Source: Melieria omissa
Taxonomy: Eukaryota > Arthropoda > Insecta > Diptera > Ulidiidae
DNA length: 64,000 nucleotides
Reading direction: 5' to 3'
Assembly (NCBI GenBank): GCA_963971225.1
Contig: OZ020269.1
Span: 99,511,905 to 99,575,904 of the forward strand
Shown: positions 11,416 through 22,650 of the stretch, piece by piece
Layout: every line of letters starts with the position of its first letter
Numbering within the stretch: position 1 is the stretch's first letter
The notes under the pieces: generated by a model
Told to the model about the DNA's origin: nothing
Database searches by the model: none
Seen by the model: only the letters and a program-made list of their open reading frames with translations
Translations under genes and position numbers: made by a program

Positions 11416-11930
11416 CTAGAAGACTAGAACTGTCTTATCTGTCCAGTGATGTCTGCCAAAGCTGTAGAGATGCAGAGGAGAAAGAAATTATTTCGCAGTT
11501 ACTTTGACCTGATCTGCTCATTGCAGGATACGAAGGAAACAACTGGGAGGTGTCCGAAATATCGAACATACCCAGGATGGTTTCAGACTTAATAAGGGCC
11601 CAATAATGCAGTGGTACCACAATGGACCTGAGTTTGGTCATATTGCTCTCTGGAGAGCTACAACGATCTTTATTTTTATCTATCTGTGTGAGCAAGAAGT
11701 TATCCTTCACTTACTTTGACCTGATCTGCTCTTTGCAGAATACGAACTAAACATCTATTAGGTGTCCATCATCCCAGATACTTAAGGCATGATGCACTTT
11801 TCAAAAACTTTCCAGGTAGGTTTCAGACCTAATGAGAGCCTAGCAATCCAGTGGCATCACAATCGAACTGATTTTGTCTAAGTGCGCTCACTAAGAAAGC
11901 TGCCACATCTACCTTTATACCTAATATTCA
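11416..11930 (+). pseudogene. Non-LTR retrotransposon 3'-terminal debris, internally duplicated
   Basis: Translated pieces include LSSDVCQSCRDAEEKEI, matching the Cys-rich C-terminal motif seen in the better copy at 52.2 kb (SGDVCRSCGDEQEVE). Two tandem versions of the same segment follow: TTACTTTGACCTGATCTGCT occurs at about 11499 and 11712, and each is followed by a related GGTTTCAGAC...CCACAATGGACCTGA-like stretch. Frames are broken. It is a dead fragment of an RNase H-type non-LTR element. Confidence 0.6.
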
Positions 11931-12328
11931 TCCCAACATTTTTCTTCTTTGTCTTTTGCTTAATAGCCTTCCAGTTTTGTTTTATAAATATTTCTTTTTG
12001 ATGTACACAGCTTGTCGTATAGTAACTCTCACTGGCCATCCACACTTGATGGACAGTTTTCAACAATAGAAGCCGAAAATAAAAGAGGCAAACAATTGAA
12101 GGAAACATCAAGGAAACCAAGCATCACACATGAGGCAAATAAATGTTTCTGCTATATGGCAACAACACAAACCTTTACCCAGTTTCAGACAAGCTTCATA
12201 CAAAAATCTGCGTAACTGTTTGTGCGCATATTTGAAACCAAAAGCAGAACATCTGTCGACACACAACGCAAACTAATTTGTCAAAATTCACATTTTTATG
12301 CCACGAAATTTTCGACAGCAGCCCAACT
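11931..12328. other. Intergenic DNA, no gene seen
   Basis: AT-rich to mixed sequence. The short frames on both strands show no domain or codon signature. Confidence 0.4.
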
Positions 12329-12348
12329 TGTACGACATATGTCGTACA
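12329..12348. promoter_or_regulatory. Perfect 20-bp palindrome centred on CATATG
   Basis: TGTACGACATATGTCGTACA equals its own reverse complement over all 20 bases. CATATG is an E-box, so a dimeric bHLH-type site is conceivable, but this is inference from shape alone. Confidence 0.4.
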
Positions 12349-12530
12349 CCAACAGACACCAACCAGAAAAGCATTCATAGTTGACTGTCACACATTGCGC
12401 ACACACAACGCATTCACATCACATGGGTTGCGCATACGCCATGTTGTGCAGCTTAGTGCCGATGTTGTATCAGTGAAGCAGAAACATTCTTTTTACCCGA
12501 TAGTATTGCAAATACTATTGGTGTTCTTTT

Positions 12531-12559
12531 TGTTGTTGTTGTTGTTGTTGTTGTTGTTG
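12531..12559 (+). repeat. (TGT)n microsatellite
   Basis: About nine to ten TGT/GTT triplets in a row, visible directly. Confidence 0.95.
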
Positions 12560-12870
12560 CTTTTGTAAGGTGTAAAAATTGTGACAGAAAAATTAATGAC
12601 AGCACATGCTTCAACCTTAACGGCTGTGTCTCTCGTTAGCTTTCGCTGCTCTGGTGTCTATTAGTTATTGCATGTATGTTCATATGAGTTATGTGTGAGT
12701 ATTAGTGTGACATGTTGGCATTGCAAATGTTATGAAAATATTTTCGTTTTTATTTTTTGCAATTTCATTTTTCTTACCACTTAAATTTAAGTAGAAGGCG
12801 CAAGCAGACATTAAGGGTTGTTGGCTGGTTCGGCCTGAATGGGCTAATTTGAATTTTTCATGAAATACAT

Positions 12871-12878
<8 letters not shown>
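12560..12878. other. Intergenic DNA between two microsatellites
   Basis: Nothing gene-like; mixed AT-rich DNA leading into the CA/TA microsatellite. Confidence 0.4.

Positions 12879-12937
<59 letters not shown>
12879..12937. repeat. (AT)n microsatellite
   Basis: About 29 uninterrupted AT dinucleotides, preceded by ACACACAC. The minus-strand frames coding runs of Tyr-Ile come only from this repeat. Confidence 0.97.
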
Positions 12938-12941
<4 letters not shown>

Positions 12942-14936
12942 GACTTGCGTACGTAACTGTCAAACATTCGCCTTTATGACAAAGTGGCAACAACAACAGG
13001 ACCAACAATATGTGCACATGAACAGACGGCAAGGCGCGAAAAATTGGAAGCAGGCATCAGAAATGCGCGTGACATGTCGTTTATGTGTGCAAGAATGTGG
13101 CGCGCTACAAAGACAGCTAATGTAATTCTCTCTATAAGTGTGTGTGTGTGTGTATTTGTGCTTGTGCTTACTGGCAATGGCAGCTGTACAGCTGCAAGGT
13201 AACACAAGAGAAATCACAGCGCATTTGTCTGCTTTCAGGCGCATGCTGGTGCTGCCATTTGTGTTGGCTTCGCTTTGTGTTACGTAATGAAATTCAATTT
13301 AATTTCACTGTCAAGACGGCAGGCGTAAAGATGGCAAAGGCAGACAAGTGCAGAGAGAGAAAAAGATGGAGAGAGGCAAAATTATGGAATAAGCGAGACA
13401 AGAGACAAAACAAGAACAAAACAGACAAAGAGACAATCAGACAAGCTCAACCAACAGTCGCAACGATAACAAATCGTAAAGCAACAGCAACAAGAAGACA
13501 TAAACAAACACATCTATAAAAATTGTATATAAAAATGTTTGGCTGCATGCGTCATATGGCGCACATTTTGCATGCTTTTAGGCGTGTAGGCGCTTTGTTG
13601 TGTATTGCTGTGCTTTTATCATATATTTCTTGTTTTCATTTTGGTTGTGTTTCTCTTTGTAATTTCAATTTCTGACAGCATGGAAAATTATGCAAAATTA
13701 AAGGATTTGCAACTAATATGGAACACACACTTGCAGAGACGAAAAAAGGAATAAAGCAGTGAGAGTATGTAAAACAATTTGAGTGTTTGTAATTTTTTTA
13801 AAGCTGCGGCCATAAGCGTCTTAAGGGTTTTGCTTGAGTTGGTTTGACGACTGTTTCAGGTGAGAGGAAAAACTTCAAGGTCAGCAGTAGCCATCCAGGG
13901 CTTATTGAGCCACAAAATGAATAGTTTCACTGCACAATTTCTATTTAAAGAGTTAAGTTGAATGTGAATTTGAGTCAAAAAAATAACAAATGAATGAAGA
14001 GTGAAGCATGGACTAGAATCTAATTTTTCAAATGATTGATGATTTCCTCTAACATTTTTTGTTGTAATTGTTGTCCCAGGGCCTTTCCTATGAATAAAAG
14101 CTGAAAGTAGCCCGAGAGACTTTAAAAGAAATCTACACAACTGCTCAGGTTCAACAGCCCATTGTACATAAAAAGAGTTAAGCTGCTTTGCTTAAAATTT
14201 TTCTTGTTCTGAAAAATGCCTAAAAAGATTTTTTTATTTTTGCTTTTTAGCTTTTTAGCTCCTTTAAGGTTTCCATTTCAATTTACAAATTTCCATTACT
14301 CCCACTGAGAAAACCAAAAAGTGCCATTTATATAAAGTCACTCTTAGCCTTAAGCGCCTTTTGCACTCACACATGTTATTATTGTAGCTTTCAGACATTC
14401 CCCAAAAAATAACACAGTTCAGCTTAAATTTATTGCCCGAGCAAAAAATAGCAAATACGGCAGCGCCCAGTAATACTTGACATCGATATTGTTTACGATT
14501 AAATTATGAAAAATATTTCTGCACTTGGCAGCATAAATAACATAAGCACTAAGCGTTTATCACTCGAGCCCAGTCGATGTGTAACTACGTTTGTGTTGTG
14601 TGTAAGTGTGTGTGAGAGTGTGAGTGGGAGTCTAGCAATCCCACACACATATCAGCACAGCACATACCAGCTGCCGTCACCTTGACCAAACCAAAAATTC
14701 TTAAAGCCATAAATGTGAGCCATCTGGCATGTAGAAAAATAAGATACCCTGTAGGAAAAGAATGAGTTCTGGAAAAATTGAATTCATCAAAGCAAAAGGT
14801 ACTCAAGTAGATTAGATTAGGTTAGGGTGACAGGAAAAGACCCTAAGGTTATTTGAATCTTCTTTTTATGGTTAACATATTTGAACAGGTTTTCCTGGAG
14901 GCGCATGATGTGTCTTCCAAATACCCATTCGTATTG
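12938..14936. other. Intergenic DNA with short microsatellites
   Basis: Contains a (GT)n run at about 13138-13153 and purine-rich DNA at 13340-13500 (AGAGAGAAAAAGATGGAGAG). The plus-strand frame at 13142-13519 is Lys/Arg-rich but has no domain and overlaps the GT repeat. A GCATGCTTTTAGGC motif lies at 13570-13583. No gene is supported. Confidence 0.5.
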
Positions 14937-15181
14937 CTGTGGCCGTAAGTAATAACAGCCAAAGTCGAGTTAGGACAAAATTGAGTTATTACCACCATTG
15001 CATTCGTCGTATTCAAATGTACTACTACACAAAATTCTATGGCTTTTGCTCATAAAATGGATGTTTTACGCCCAAAAATTTAAAATTTATCTAGTGTAAT
15101 CTAAAGCAAATTCAAAAATTAAAAGTGCTCTCCTGAAAATTTCATAAAATCGACTTTGGTTGTTATTCCTTACGGCCACAG
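14937..15181. mobile_element. MITE (245 bp) with ~32-bp terminal inverted repeats
   Basis: The left end CTGTGGCCGTAAGTAATAAC and the right end GTTATTCCTTACGGCCACAG are inverted copies; the match continues inward through CCAAAGTCGA / TCGACTTTGG. The interior encodes nothing. I could not find a clean target duplication, so the superfamily is unassigned. Confidence 0.75.
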
Positions 15182-15519
15182 ATTTGTCAAGCGAAGACAT
15201 TCATGTTTAATATTGAATTTGACAGACGTCGATGGTGCACCAATTGATTCAATTACTTCCAGCAATATGGTACAATTTCTGGCTATAAACTTAAAAATTG
15301 GTCACCAGGTGACAGGCAGCTATGGAAAACATACCGAAGCGAAGGCAGGAGGTCCCTTGGCGATGGATTTCTGGTCACAAGACTACATCAAGGACATCAA
15401 TTTTACAAATGCCAATAATACTACTGTGAATCTTCTTTCCCTACAATAAGTTATTCAGCGCAGTGGTGAACCTGGTGAACAGTTTCAAAAGGTGTGTATA
15501 TGTATCTAAGAACACAGAA
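15182..15519 (+). pseudogene. Unidentified coding relic next to a MITE
   Basis: From about 15185 the plus strand reads 88 codons with a natural amino-acid mix (VDGAPIDSITSSNMVQFL, GHQVTGSYGKHTEAKAGG, LAMDFWSQDYIKDINFTN) up to a stop at 15447-15449. It then continues in the same frame for another 18 codons (VIQRSGEPGEQFQKV) to a second stop. The balanced composition is unlike the random frames around it, so this looks like an exon or a retroelement/viral-type gene fragment. The MITE just upstream may have split it: VFLEAHDVSSKYPFVL can be read before the MITE. I do not recognise the family. Confidence 0.35.
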
Positions 15520-15608
15520 ATTCTATCAATTCTACCATATAGAAGAGACGTGTTGATGAGCCAATTCCCAGCCTCTCAAAGAAAACATTTGATTGAGATT
15601 AAGGTGAA

Positions 15609-15639
15609 ACCTCGAGGATATCATTTAAGTCCTCGAGGT
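15609..15639. repeat. Hairpin-forming inverted repeat
   Basis: ACCTCGAGG (15609-15617) and CCTCGAGGT (15631-15639) are perfectly inverted with a 13-bp loop. Confidence 0.6.
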
Positions 15640-16143
15640 GACTCACCTTTATACAATTTTTTTTTTAATTGAAAAGTGCAAAAATTTAAACATTTATGGT
15701 TGGCTTTGATAGTTCAAATTGAAGCCTGAATTACACATAGTAAGAGTGCAATGATTTTAGTATTTTCGTTGCTTGAAACGTATAAGATATGAGTTTTCTA
15801 GACGGCCATGAGAGCCCCCTTTTGCTACTGAAATCATTTTAGAAACGTACTTAAGGGTTTCTGTGCATCGAGCATTAATTTGATACAATTTTTTGTTTAA
15901 AAATTGCAAATTGTTTAAATAGCTTTGTGACATATGACACACTTAATATAAAAGAGTCATAATACAAAAATCTTAAATCTCACAGTTCATTTTGCTGAAG
16001 CAACAAAATCAGCCAATAAATCAAAGCCTTATTGTTTTTTGGGCAACAAATTTTAGGGAATTTTTCGAGGTTTTCTCTTTAGCATCTTTTTTTATAATTG
16101 GTTTATTCGAACACACTGCTTCAGACAGAGTAAGATTTGTTTG
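15640..16143. other. Intergenic DNA, no gene seen
   Basis: AT-rich and unstructured; the short frames on either strand show no domain. Confidence 0.4.
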
Positions 16144-16147
16144 TTAA

Positions 16148-16400
16148 CCCTTATTCTCATACCCAAACTTACTAACGTCGTTTGGCACCCGGGGTACCCG
16201 GGTACCCATTTCATGAAATTTTTAAGTTTTCAATATTTTGTTAATTAAAAAAACAAAATTTCTTAAATATATGATTTGTTCGCTTTTCACTTAAATAACG
16301 AGGATCCTGAAGGTAAAAAAAAAATTTTCATTATTTGTCAGTTTTTTTCACGAAAATACATCGCAGTGGGCACCCGGGTACCCGGGTATGAGAATAAGGG
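16148..16400. mobile_element. TTAA-flanked MITE (253 bp), piggyBac-like, with CCC...GGG ends
   Basis: TTAA at 16144-16147 and 16401-16404 flanks inverted ends CCCTTATTCTCATACCC and GGGTATGAGAATAAGGG. Just inside both ends is a GC-rich block around CACCCGGGTACCCGGGT. The interior is AT-rich and non-coding. CCC at the element end together with TTAA duplication fits the piggyBac superfamily. Confidence 0.85.
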
Positions 16401-16621
16401 TTAATAGTAAGTCCGCATGTGCTTCAGAAAGAGACTTATCCACTGCAATGTTACAAGCTGAGTCTTCAAGGTTACAGTTCCAAATTTTTGCTATTTTTTA
16501 ATAGATTGAATTAAATTTATCTTTGAATACATTTGCTAAATTCATATTTTGAATTTGGTTCACAACTTGATATAACTTGCTTTGGTTTCAATTAAGAACT
16601 TATATAGATTAATACTGAAAC

Positions 16622-16747
16622 CAATGCCGCACCTAAAGAGGTTTTGGAGGTTCAAACGCCTCTCAAATATCAGGCGTCAGTTTCAATTGGTATTCAGTTG
16701 AAATTTGTGATATTGAGTCCCAAAATGAATGTTTGTGTGCGCCATTG
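16622..16747. mobile_element. hAT-type MITE, diverged copy
   Basis: Ends CAATGCCGCAC / GTGCGCCATTG are decayed versions of the CAGTGGCGCAC termini of the copies at 17226, 22508 and 28326. It is flanked by ACTGAAAC and ATTGAAAC, an 8-bp duplication with one mismatch. Confidence 0.65.
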
Positions 16748-17225
16748 ATTGAAACAGTACTTTTTTTAACTGAATTTTTATGAAGGTATATTTGGTATCG
16801 GGTATCTTCGTATTGAACACGGGGGTAGTGTTCAACAATCGGTTCTAAAAGTCTTCCTGAAAAGTTTCTTTATATATAAAAACTAAAAAAAAAAAAAAAT
16901 AATACCGTGCGATAATCACACGAAGTAAATCGATGTTCTCGCAAAACTGAGATCCAAGTATACTTAAATTGTGTTTCTAATTTTTCCCTTTGACGGCAGA
17001 AGTTTTTTAAATGACTTTGAAGGACATGAACTTTCAATATTCAAACTATGGGTATGCAATGAATGACAAAATTCTCTAAAATTAAAAAATACTAAATTTT
17101 TGGTGCCAAAAACGAATAGGTATTCAAATTATTCTTTCAAAACTTTATTTTTGAATATCCTTGAAAATTTTCAATTGTTTTGTTTGAACACAAATTTGTT
17201 CTGAGGTCTAATATATACACTAACA
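16748..17225. other. Intergenic DNA between MITEs
   Basis: AT-rich, no gene. A poly-A run lies near 16885-16899. Confidence 0.4.
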
Positions 17226-17358
17226 CAGTAGCGCACACAAGGAGGGGGTTTTGGGGTTCAAACTACCCCCCAACCACAAAAATTGCTGGTTTCGAATGAG
17301 ATTCCACTCAAAAGTTGTACGCAAATTCCTCAACCCCCCAAATGAAATTCTGCCAGTG
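17226..17358. mobile_element. hAT-type MITE (133 bp), exact 8-bp target duplication
   Basis: The element is flanked by CACTAACA at 17218-17225 and again at 17359-17366, an exact 8-bp duplication typical of hAT transposons. Ends are CAGTAGCGCAC and CCAGTG. The interior has the family hallmark GGGGTTCAAACTACCCCC and AAATGAAATTCTG. Confidence 0.85.
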
Positions 17359-17642
17359 CACTAACACATCAATCGATTTCCATGAACTTGCTTAAATATC
17401 AACAAAATATTCTTTGGCTGAAGGAAGCATACCACTGGGTACTATTAGCGCACACAGGTTTTCATTTTATTAAATTTCACAGGATTCGGTCACATAACGA
17501 CAAAGCATCCTTTGTTGTGTTCAAGAGAAAGTTTATTTGCAAAATTTCTGGCTCTGTTTGTATGTGCAACGACCACAAGTTGTATGAGCTGTTTGAGGAC
17601 ACATTGCATTAATATGGCCATTTTTGCTGTTTGAAAGATTAA
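17359..17642. other. Short intergenic stretch
   Basis: A 76-codon plus-strand frame is present (17382-17612) but shows no domain; I regard it as chance. Confidence 0.3.
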
Positions 17643-17724
17643 CCCTTTCCGACATGAAAATAAACCGGGCTGTATGAATTGTATAGGCTGTAGTCCAATA
17701 TATTGGACATTGTTACTGAAAGGG
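17643..17724. mobile_element. 82-bp TTAA-flanked miniature element, copy 1
   Basis: TTAA at 17639-17642 and 17725-17728; ends CCCTTTCCGACATG and ACTGAAAGGG. Copy 2 at 56346-56427 has exactly the same length. The interior holds the 16-bp palindrome GTCCAATATATTGGAC. Confidence 0.8.
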
Positions 17725-20049
17725 TTAAACTTTGGCGAGAAAGGTGTTGTAAAAGGTGAAATGTGTGTGTGTGTGAAAGGCGTTTGGTCAGAAAATTAGA
17801 ACCAACAAAATCCACTCAGTGCGTCAGTGAAATGTACCCAGGTACATTCGTATAGATGGAAGGATTTAGCTAAGAATGATTAAATTTCAAGGAATTACTA
17901 TTTTGTATTTGTATTTTATATTTCTATTTTATATTTTATATTTGTATTTCCATTTTGTGTAGTAAAGACTCAAGAAATGCTTCGTAATTGTTTTCATGAA
18001 AAATTCCTGAAATTAATCTTTGAGAAACGGAAATTCTAGATTTTCATTAAACACAAAATTCTTGTATATTTTGTTTCGTTCAATTGGAAATCTAATCTTT
18101 TCTGATGACTTTTTTAATAATCAAAAACATATTTGAAAATATTTTTCAATTTATTTAAATTTTAGATTTTGTAAAATTTTTCAAAATCAAATTTTCATCG
18201 AAAAAAAAGATATTTCAATCGTTTTTTTGAATGCAAGTATATGAAATTCAATTATGAAAACTGTATATTATTAAGTAATTGAACTTTTCTCTAAACACAT
18301 TCTTATTTGGTAGATTTTTCAATGCAGAATTTGATGCAAAACGTGTAAGATTTTTCTAATAAAAAGTTAACCAAACAAATTAAGCTTTGAGTTCAAGCTT
18401 CAATACGAATTCTTGGACCAGAATATTTGCAATATTTTTCTTGTGGATTGTAACGCACACGCATGCACTTCCTCCTCTCTCACACACACACACACGAATA
18501 CATTCTCACAATTCTTGCATTCTTACAATTTGTGCAAAAGTGAAAACAATAATAAATAACAGCAGAAAAGAAAAGCAGCACAGAACATGAAACAAAAGCG
18601 TTTTCCAAGTGCTTTGCCGTAAGCAACAATTCCGAAAGTCGATTGGGGTCGGACAATTGTGGATTAGCAACAAAAAAATACAACAAATGTTTACCGAACA
18701 AATGCAACAACATATCATTTTTGTTTTTATTGAAACTGAAAACAACAACGTTTTACTTTGTTTGTTGGTTTTTTTTTCATATTTTCCACATTGTTTGCTT
18801 GATTTTGTTTGTTTTGCCATTCACTTGCACCAAGTTGAAAAAGAGCTGAGAACAAAAGTGTGGACCAGCACAAACGTTTAGTGCAGAAATACCTGAAGTG
18901 TTTTCATGCACGAGCCCACACGAAGCCCAAACCAAAAGCAAACACTTGTGCTCAGTGTGTCCCATAAAAAAACGCCCAAAGGTTCAATTGTTTGATTCGG
19001 CTGTGGTGGTATGTGTGTGTGTGTGTGTGTGTGTTTCTTTCGACAAAGCCAAAAAATAGCCATCACGACAAGCAGTCAGCAACACAACCACAATGCAGTA
19101 ATGAGAGTTGTTTGCTTTCTGCGTTTCTGTGGCTTTCTGAATTCGACAATGCTTCATGCCTCGCTGCCTCATGTTCAGCCTCTTGCGAGGCATATAGGCA
19201 TCTACGAACATGAACACAAAAACTCAATTGACCCAATTTTCTTAATGCTTTAGCATTTTTCCCCCCTCTCAATTCAATTTTGTTTGTGCTTTACATATCG
19301 ACTAATCGCCAAGAGGACCGTTTATGGGTTCCCTTGCGCGTATTGAGTGGCTCGAATGCGTCAAGGAAGCGAAACAATGGTGGCCAAAAGACAACGCAAA
19401 GTATTTTTGTTTAATGTTATTAGTGCAGGTCACGCTACAAATCAATAATGAGAGTCAACTGTGTGGTGAGAAGTAGGAAGTGAGCAGTGACACGCGTTGT
19501 AAGTGGTTTTGGTTTTGCAGAAACTGTTCCCAATTGGCGGCATTAAGTTACATTATGCAGCGCATTTTACTGCGTTGAGAGAATGTAATACAATGAACAA
19601 TAATAAAACAATAAACGACAGTAACAACAAATAAAGATAAAATAAAACAATAAAGACAATAAAAAATGTAAAATTGAAGTGCAGCAATATTAATAAAACT
19701 ACTCGCTGCTATGAGTAAAGTTTAGGTGACCAACTGAAGTGAAACTTAGTATGATTTTAGGCGTAAATTTGATCAAATATTTTTGTGTTTGCACAAGTCA
19801 TTGAAGGATAAACAACCACGCTAAATGGTTGGGACGAGAAAGAGGGACAAAATGTATTCTTTGGAAATGCTTTGTATAGAAGAAGAACGAATTGTGATAC
19901 ACCCAATTACGGGTAACACAATGGGCGTTCATGGTCTAAGTGGGCTACGCCTTTCGGCAGCCACTCCTACAGCCGTCATAAATAAACAAATCAAACTACA
20001 AATCTGAACAAAACATATCGAAATAGAAAGTAATCTGTACAACTAGTTA
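17725..20049. other. Intergenic DNA with CA/GT microsatellites
   Basis: 17.9-18.3 kb is AT-rich with TATTTTATATTT-like runs. CA runs lie at about 18479-18495 and a (TG)n of about 11 units at 19012-19034. Between 18.5 and 19.3 kb the DNA is less AT-rich, but the overlapping frames on both strands have no domain signature. No gene is supported. Confidence 0.5.
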
Positions 20050-20342
20050 ATTTTAGTAAAGGAAACAGAGAAAAGGTAGAAAAGGAGAGCAATAAAGAAA
20101 TAAGACGAAACGAAGAAGAAAAAGAGCAAAAGAAAGAAGAAAACGAAAAAGTTTTGGAAGAAGAGTAAGAAGAACAGTTAGGTGAAGAGTAGGACGTAGA
20201 CTACGCAGAAGAATACAATACAGAATCAGAAAAACAATAGGAAGAAGAGTAGCAAAAGGAGTAGCAATACGAGTAGTAAAAAGAGTAGGAAGAAAACTCA
20301 ACAAACTTGAAAAAGTAAACGAAAAAAGATAATGGTATACAA

Positions 20343-21078
20343 TAAAAAGACAAGAGACAAGAGACAAGAAAAAAGAGACAAAGACAAGAGACAAGAGACA
20401 AGAGACAAGAGACAAGAGACAAGAGACAAGAGACAAGAGAAAAGAGGCAAGAGACAAGAGACAAGAGACAGGAGACAAGAGACAAGAGACAAGAGACAAG
20501 AGACAAGAGACAAGAGACAAGAGACAAGAGACAAGAGACAAGAGACAAGAGACAAGAGACAAGAGACAAGAGACAAGAGACAAGAGACAAGAGACAAGAG
20601 ACAAGAGACAAGAGACAAGAGACAAGAGACAAGAGACAAGAGACAAGAGACAAGAGACAAGAGACAAGAGACAAGAGACAAGAGACAAGAGACAAGAGAC
20701 AAGAGACAAGAGACAAGAGACAAGAGACAAGAGACAAGAGACAAGAGACAAGAGACAAGAGACAAGAGACAAGAGACAAGAGACAAGAGACAAGAGACAA
20801 GAGACAAGAGACAAGAGACAAGAGACAAGAGACAAGAGACAAGAGACAAGAGACAAGAGACAAGAGACAAGAGACAAGAGACAAGAGACAAGAGACAAGA
20901 GACAAGAGACAAGAGACAAGAGACAAGAGACAAGAGACAAGAGACAAGAGACAAGAGACAAGAGACAAGAGACAAGAGACAAGAGACAAGAGACAAGAGA
21001 CAAGAGACAAGAGACAAGAGACAAGAGACAAGAGACAAGAGACAAGAGACAAGAGATAAGACACAAGAGACAAAACAC
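20343..21078 (+). repeat. (ACAAGAG)n heptamer satellite, ~95-100 copies
   Basis: A 7-bp unit repeats with almost no change from about 20385 to 21053; the edges show single-base variants (GAAAAGAGGC, GACAGGAG, GATAAGAC). Seven bases is not a multiple of three, so every frame reads a 7-residue repeat. Confidence 0.97.
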
Positions 21079-21242
21079 AAAAGGCAAAAGGCAAAGGAAA
21101 AGAAAAATACATAATAATTGAAAGAAAAAAAATACAAAATAAATGAAAAAAACAAGAAAATAAAAAAAAAAATCAAAAAGAAAAAGAAAAACGACAAAAT
21201 TATAAAAGGACAAGAAAAAAGGAAAAAAAAAGAAAAAACGAA

Positions 21243-21540
21243 ACGAAAAGAAAAGAAAAGAAAAGAAAAGAATAGAAAAGAAAAGAAAAGAAAAGAAAAG
21301 AAAAGAAAAGAAAAGAAAAGAAAAGAAAAGAAAAGAAAAGAAAAGAAAAGAAAAGAAAAGAAAAGAAAAGAAAAGAAACAAAAAAAAAAAGAAAATAAAA
21401 GAAAAGAAAAGAAAAGAAAAGAAAAGAAAAGAAAAGAAAAGAAAAGAAAAGAAAAGAAAAGAAAAGAAAAGAAAAGAAAAGAAAAGAAAAGAATAGAAAA
21501 GAAAAGAAAAGAAAAGAATAGAAAAGAAAAGAAAAGAAAA
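21243..21540 (+). repeat. (AAAAG)n pentamer satellite, ~58 copies
   Basis: A 5-bp unit with a few AATAG variants and one interruption near 21377-21395. It adjoins the heptamer array through an irregular A-rich linker. Confidence 0.95.
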
Positions 21541-21752
21541 AAAGGACACAAAAGTCGCAAGACAAAAGACAAAAGAAAAGAAAAACACAAAATAATTGAA
21601 AAAATAAAATAAAAACGTACAAAATAAATCAAACGGGAATGAGGAAACAACAAACAAAGAAATCAAACAAGAAGAAAAAAAGGAAAAAATCAAAACGAAA
21701 TATGGAAAAAAGGACAAGAAAAAGAAAAGAGAAGAAGCAGAAGAAGTACGGA

Positions 21753-22507
21753 GTGTTTTTTTATTCTTGTGTCAATGTCCGTCCCTGGATAGGAAAATTT
21801 CAAAGTTCTCAGCTTCTCACGCCGGACTTTTGGGACCAGATTCTTTAATTAAATCGCAGATACAGCTCAAATACACATTTTTACTTACAGAATTCAAGAC
21901 TAAATGGTGCGTTAAAATTTTTAAAATTGAATCTTTAGGGAAGTAGCACTTAAACAAAAATCGAAATAGAAAAGAGGGACATAGCAGAGGCTATGAATAC
22001 GTCGAAAAAAACATGTTTGACACATATTCAATCAGGATTTATTCATCAAAACAATGCGCGATATTTTCAACGATTTTTTTTTTAATTTTCATGGCAACTT
22101 ATACAAATGTCTTTAAGCTTTGTATGATCAAAAACGTTTTATACCACCTTTGTACTATTCAATCAAAATCAATACAAAAATAATTGAACGACCATGCAAC
22201 ACCACATAAATGTACATAGAAATGTGTTAATATTTAATGTATATGTTCAGACTTGACTCCAAATCTAAACCACCACTTGACTTGTACATTGCTAACTGCG
22301 CCACAAACGTAGTCAAGCTCGAGGCTATCAACCGTCTAGCACCGCAAGCGACGATAAGTCAAACAAACATCAGCCCTAAACTGCTAACACAAGGGTCACT
22401 TATTGCTGATAAATCTTTATTTGCCAACCACACACAAACCGGCCACAACATAAGCGACTCGCCATATTAGGGAAAAATGTATAAATGTGGCGCACAAACA
22501 TCAACAT
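21753..22507. other. Intergenic DNA, no gene seen
   Basis: AT-rich DNA. The 77-codon plus-strand frame at 22237-22470 is Asn/Thr-rich with no domain. Confidence 0.4.
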
Positions 22508-22650
22508 CAGTGGCGCACGCAGTCCCCCTGCGGACTTGGGTATTCAAACCTTCAGACAAAAAAATGTTGTGTTAGTATGGTTTCGAATGGTGTTAGGCTC
22601 AAAAGTTGCAAGCGAAACCCCCCTAAAATAAAATTCTATATGTGCCACTG
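22508..22650. mobile_element. hAT-type MITE (143 bp), same family as 17226
   Basis: Ends CAGTGGCGCAC and GTGCCACTG are inverted; the flanks ATCAACAT and TGCAACAT match at 6 of 8 positions. The interior shares GTTTCGAATG, CTCAAAAGTTG and AAATAAAATTCT with the other copies. Confidence 0.8.

Larger units (their letters stand above)
20050..21752 (+). repeat. 1.7-kb purine tract (polypurine on + strand)
   Basis: The plus strand is almost only A and G with scattered C; the complement is pyrimidine. It consists of irregular GAAGAA/AGAG DNA, a 7-bp satellite, a 5-bp satellite and an irregular AAGAAA tail. Long frames on both strands (for example runs of KRQETRD or LLSLVSC) are products of the repeat and are not genes. 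Confidence 0.95.

Noticed and set aside
12689..13032. Minus-strand frames with Tyr-Ile runs
   Set aside because: Caused by the (AT)n microsatellite at 12879-12937.
20053..21717. Very long open frames on both strands (up to 554 codons)
   Set aside because: They are translations of the (ACAAGAG)n and (AAAAG)n satellites; all frames stay open because the repeats lack stop codons.
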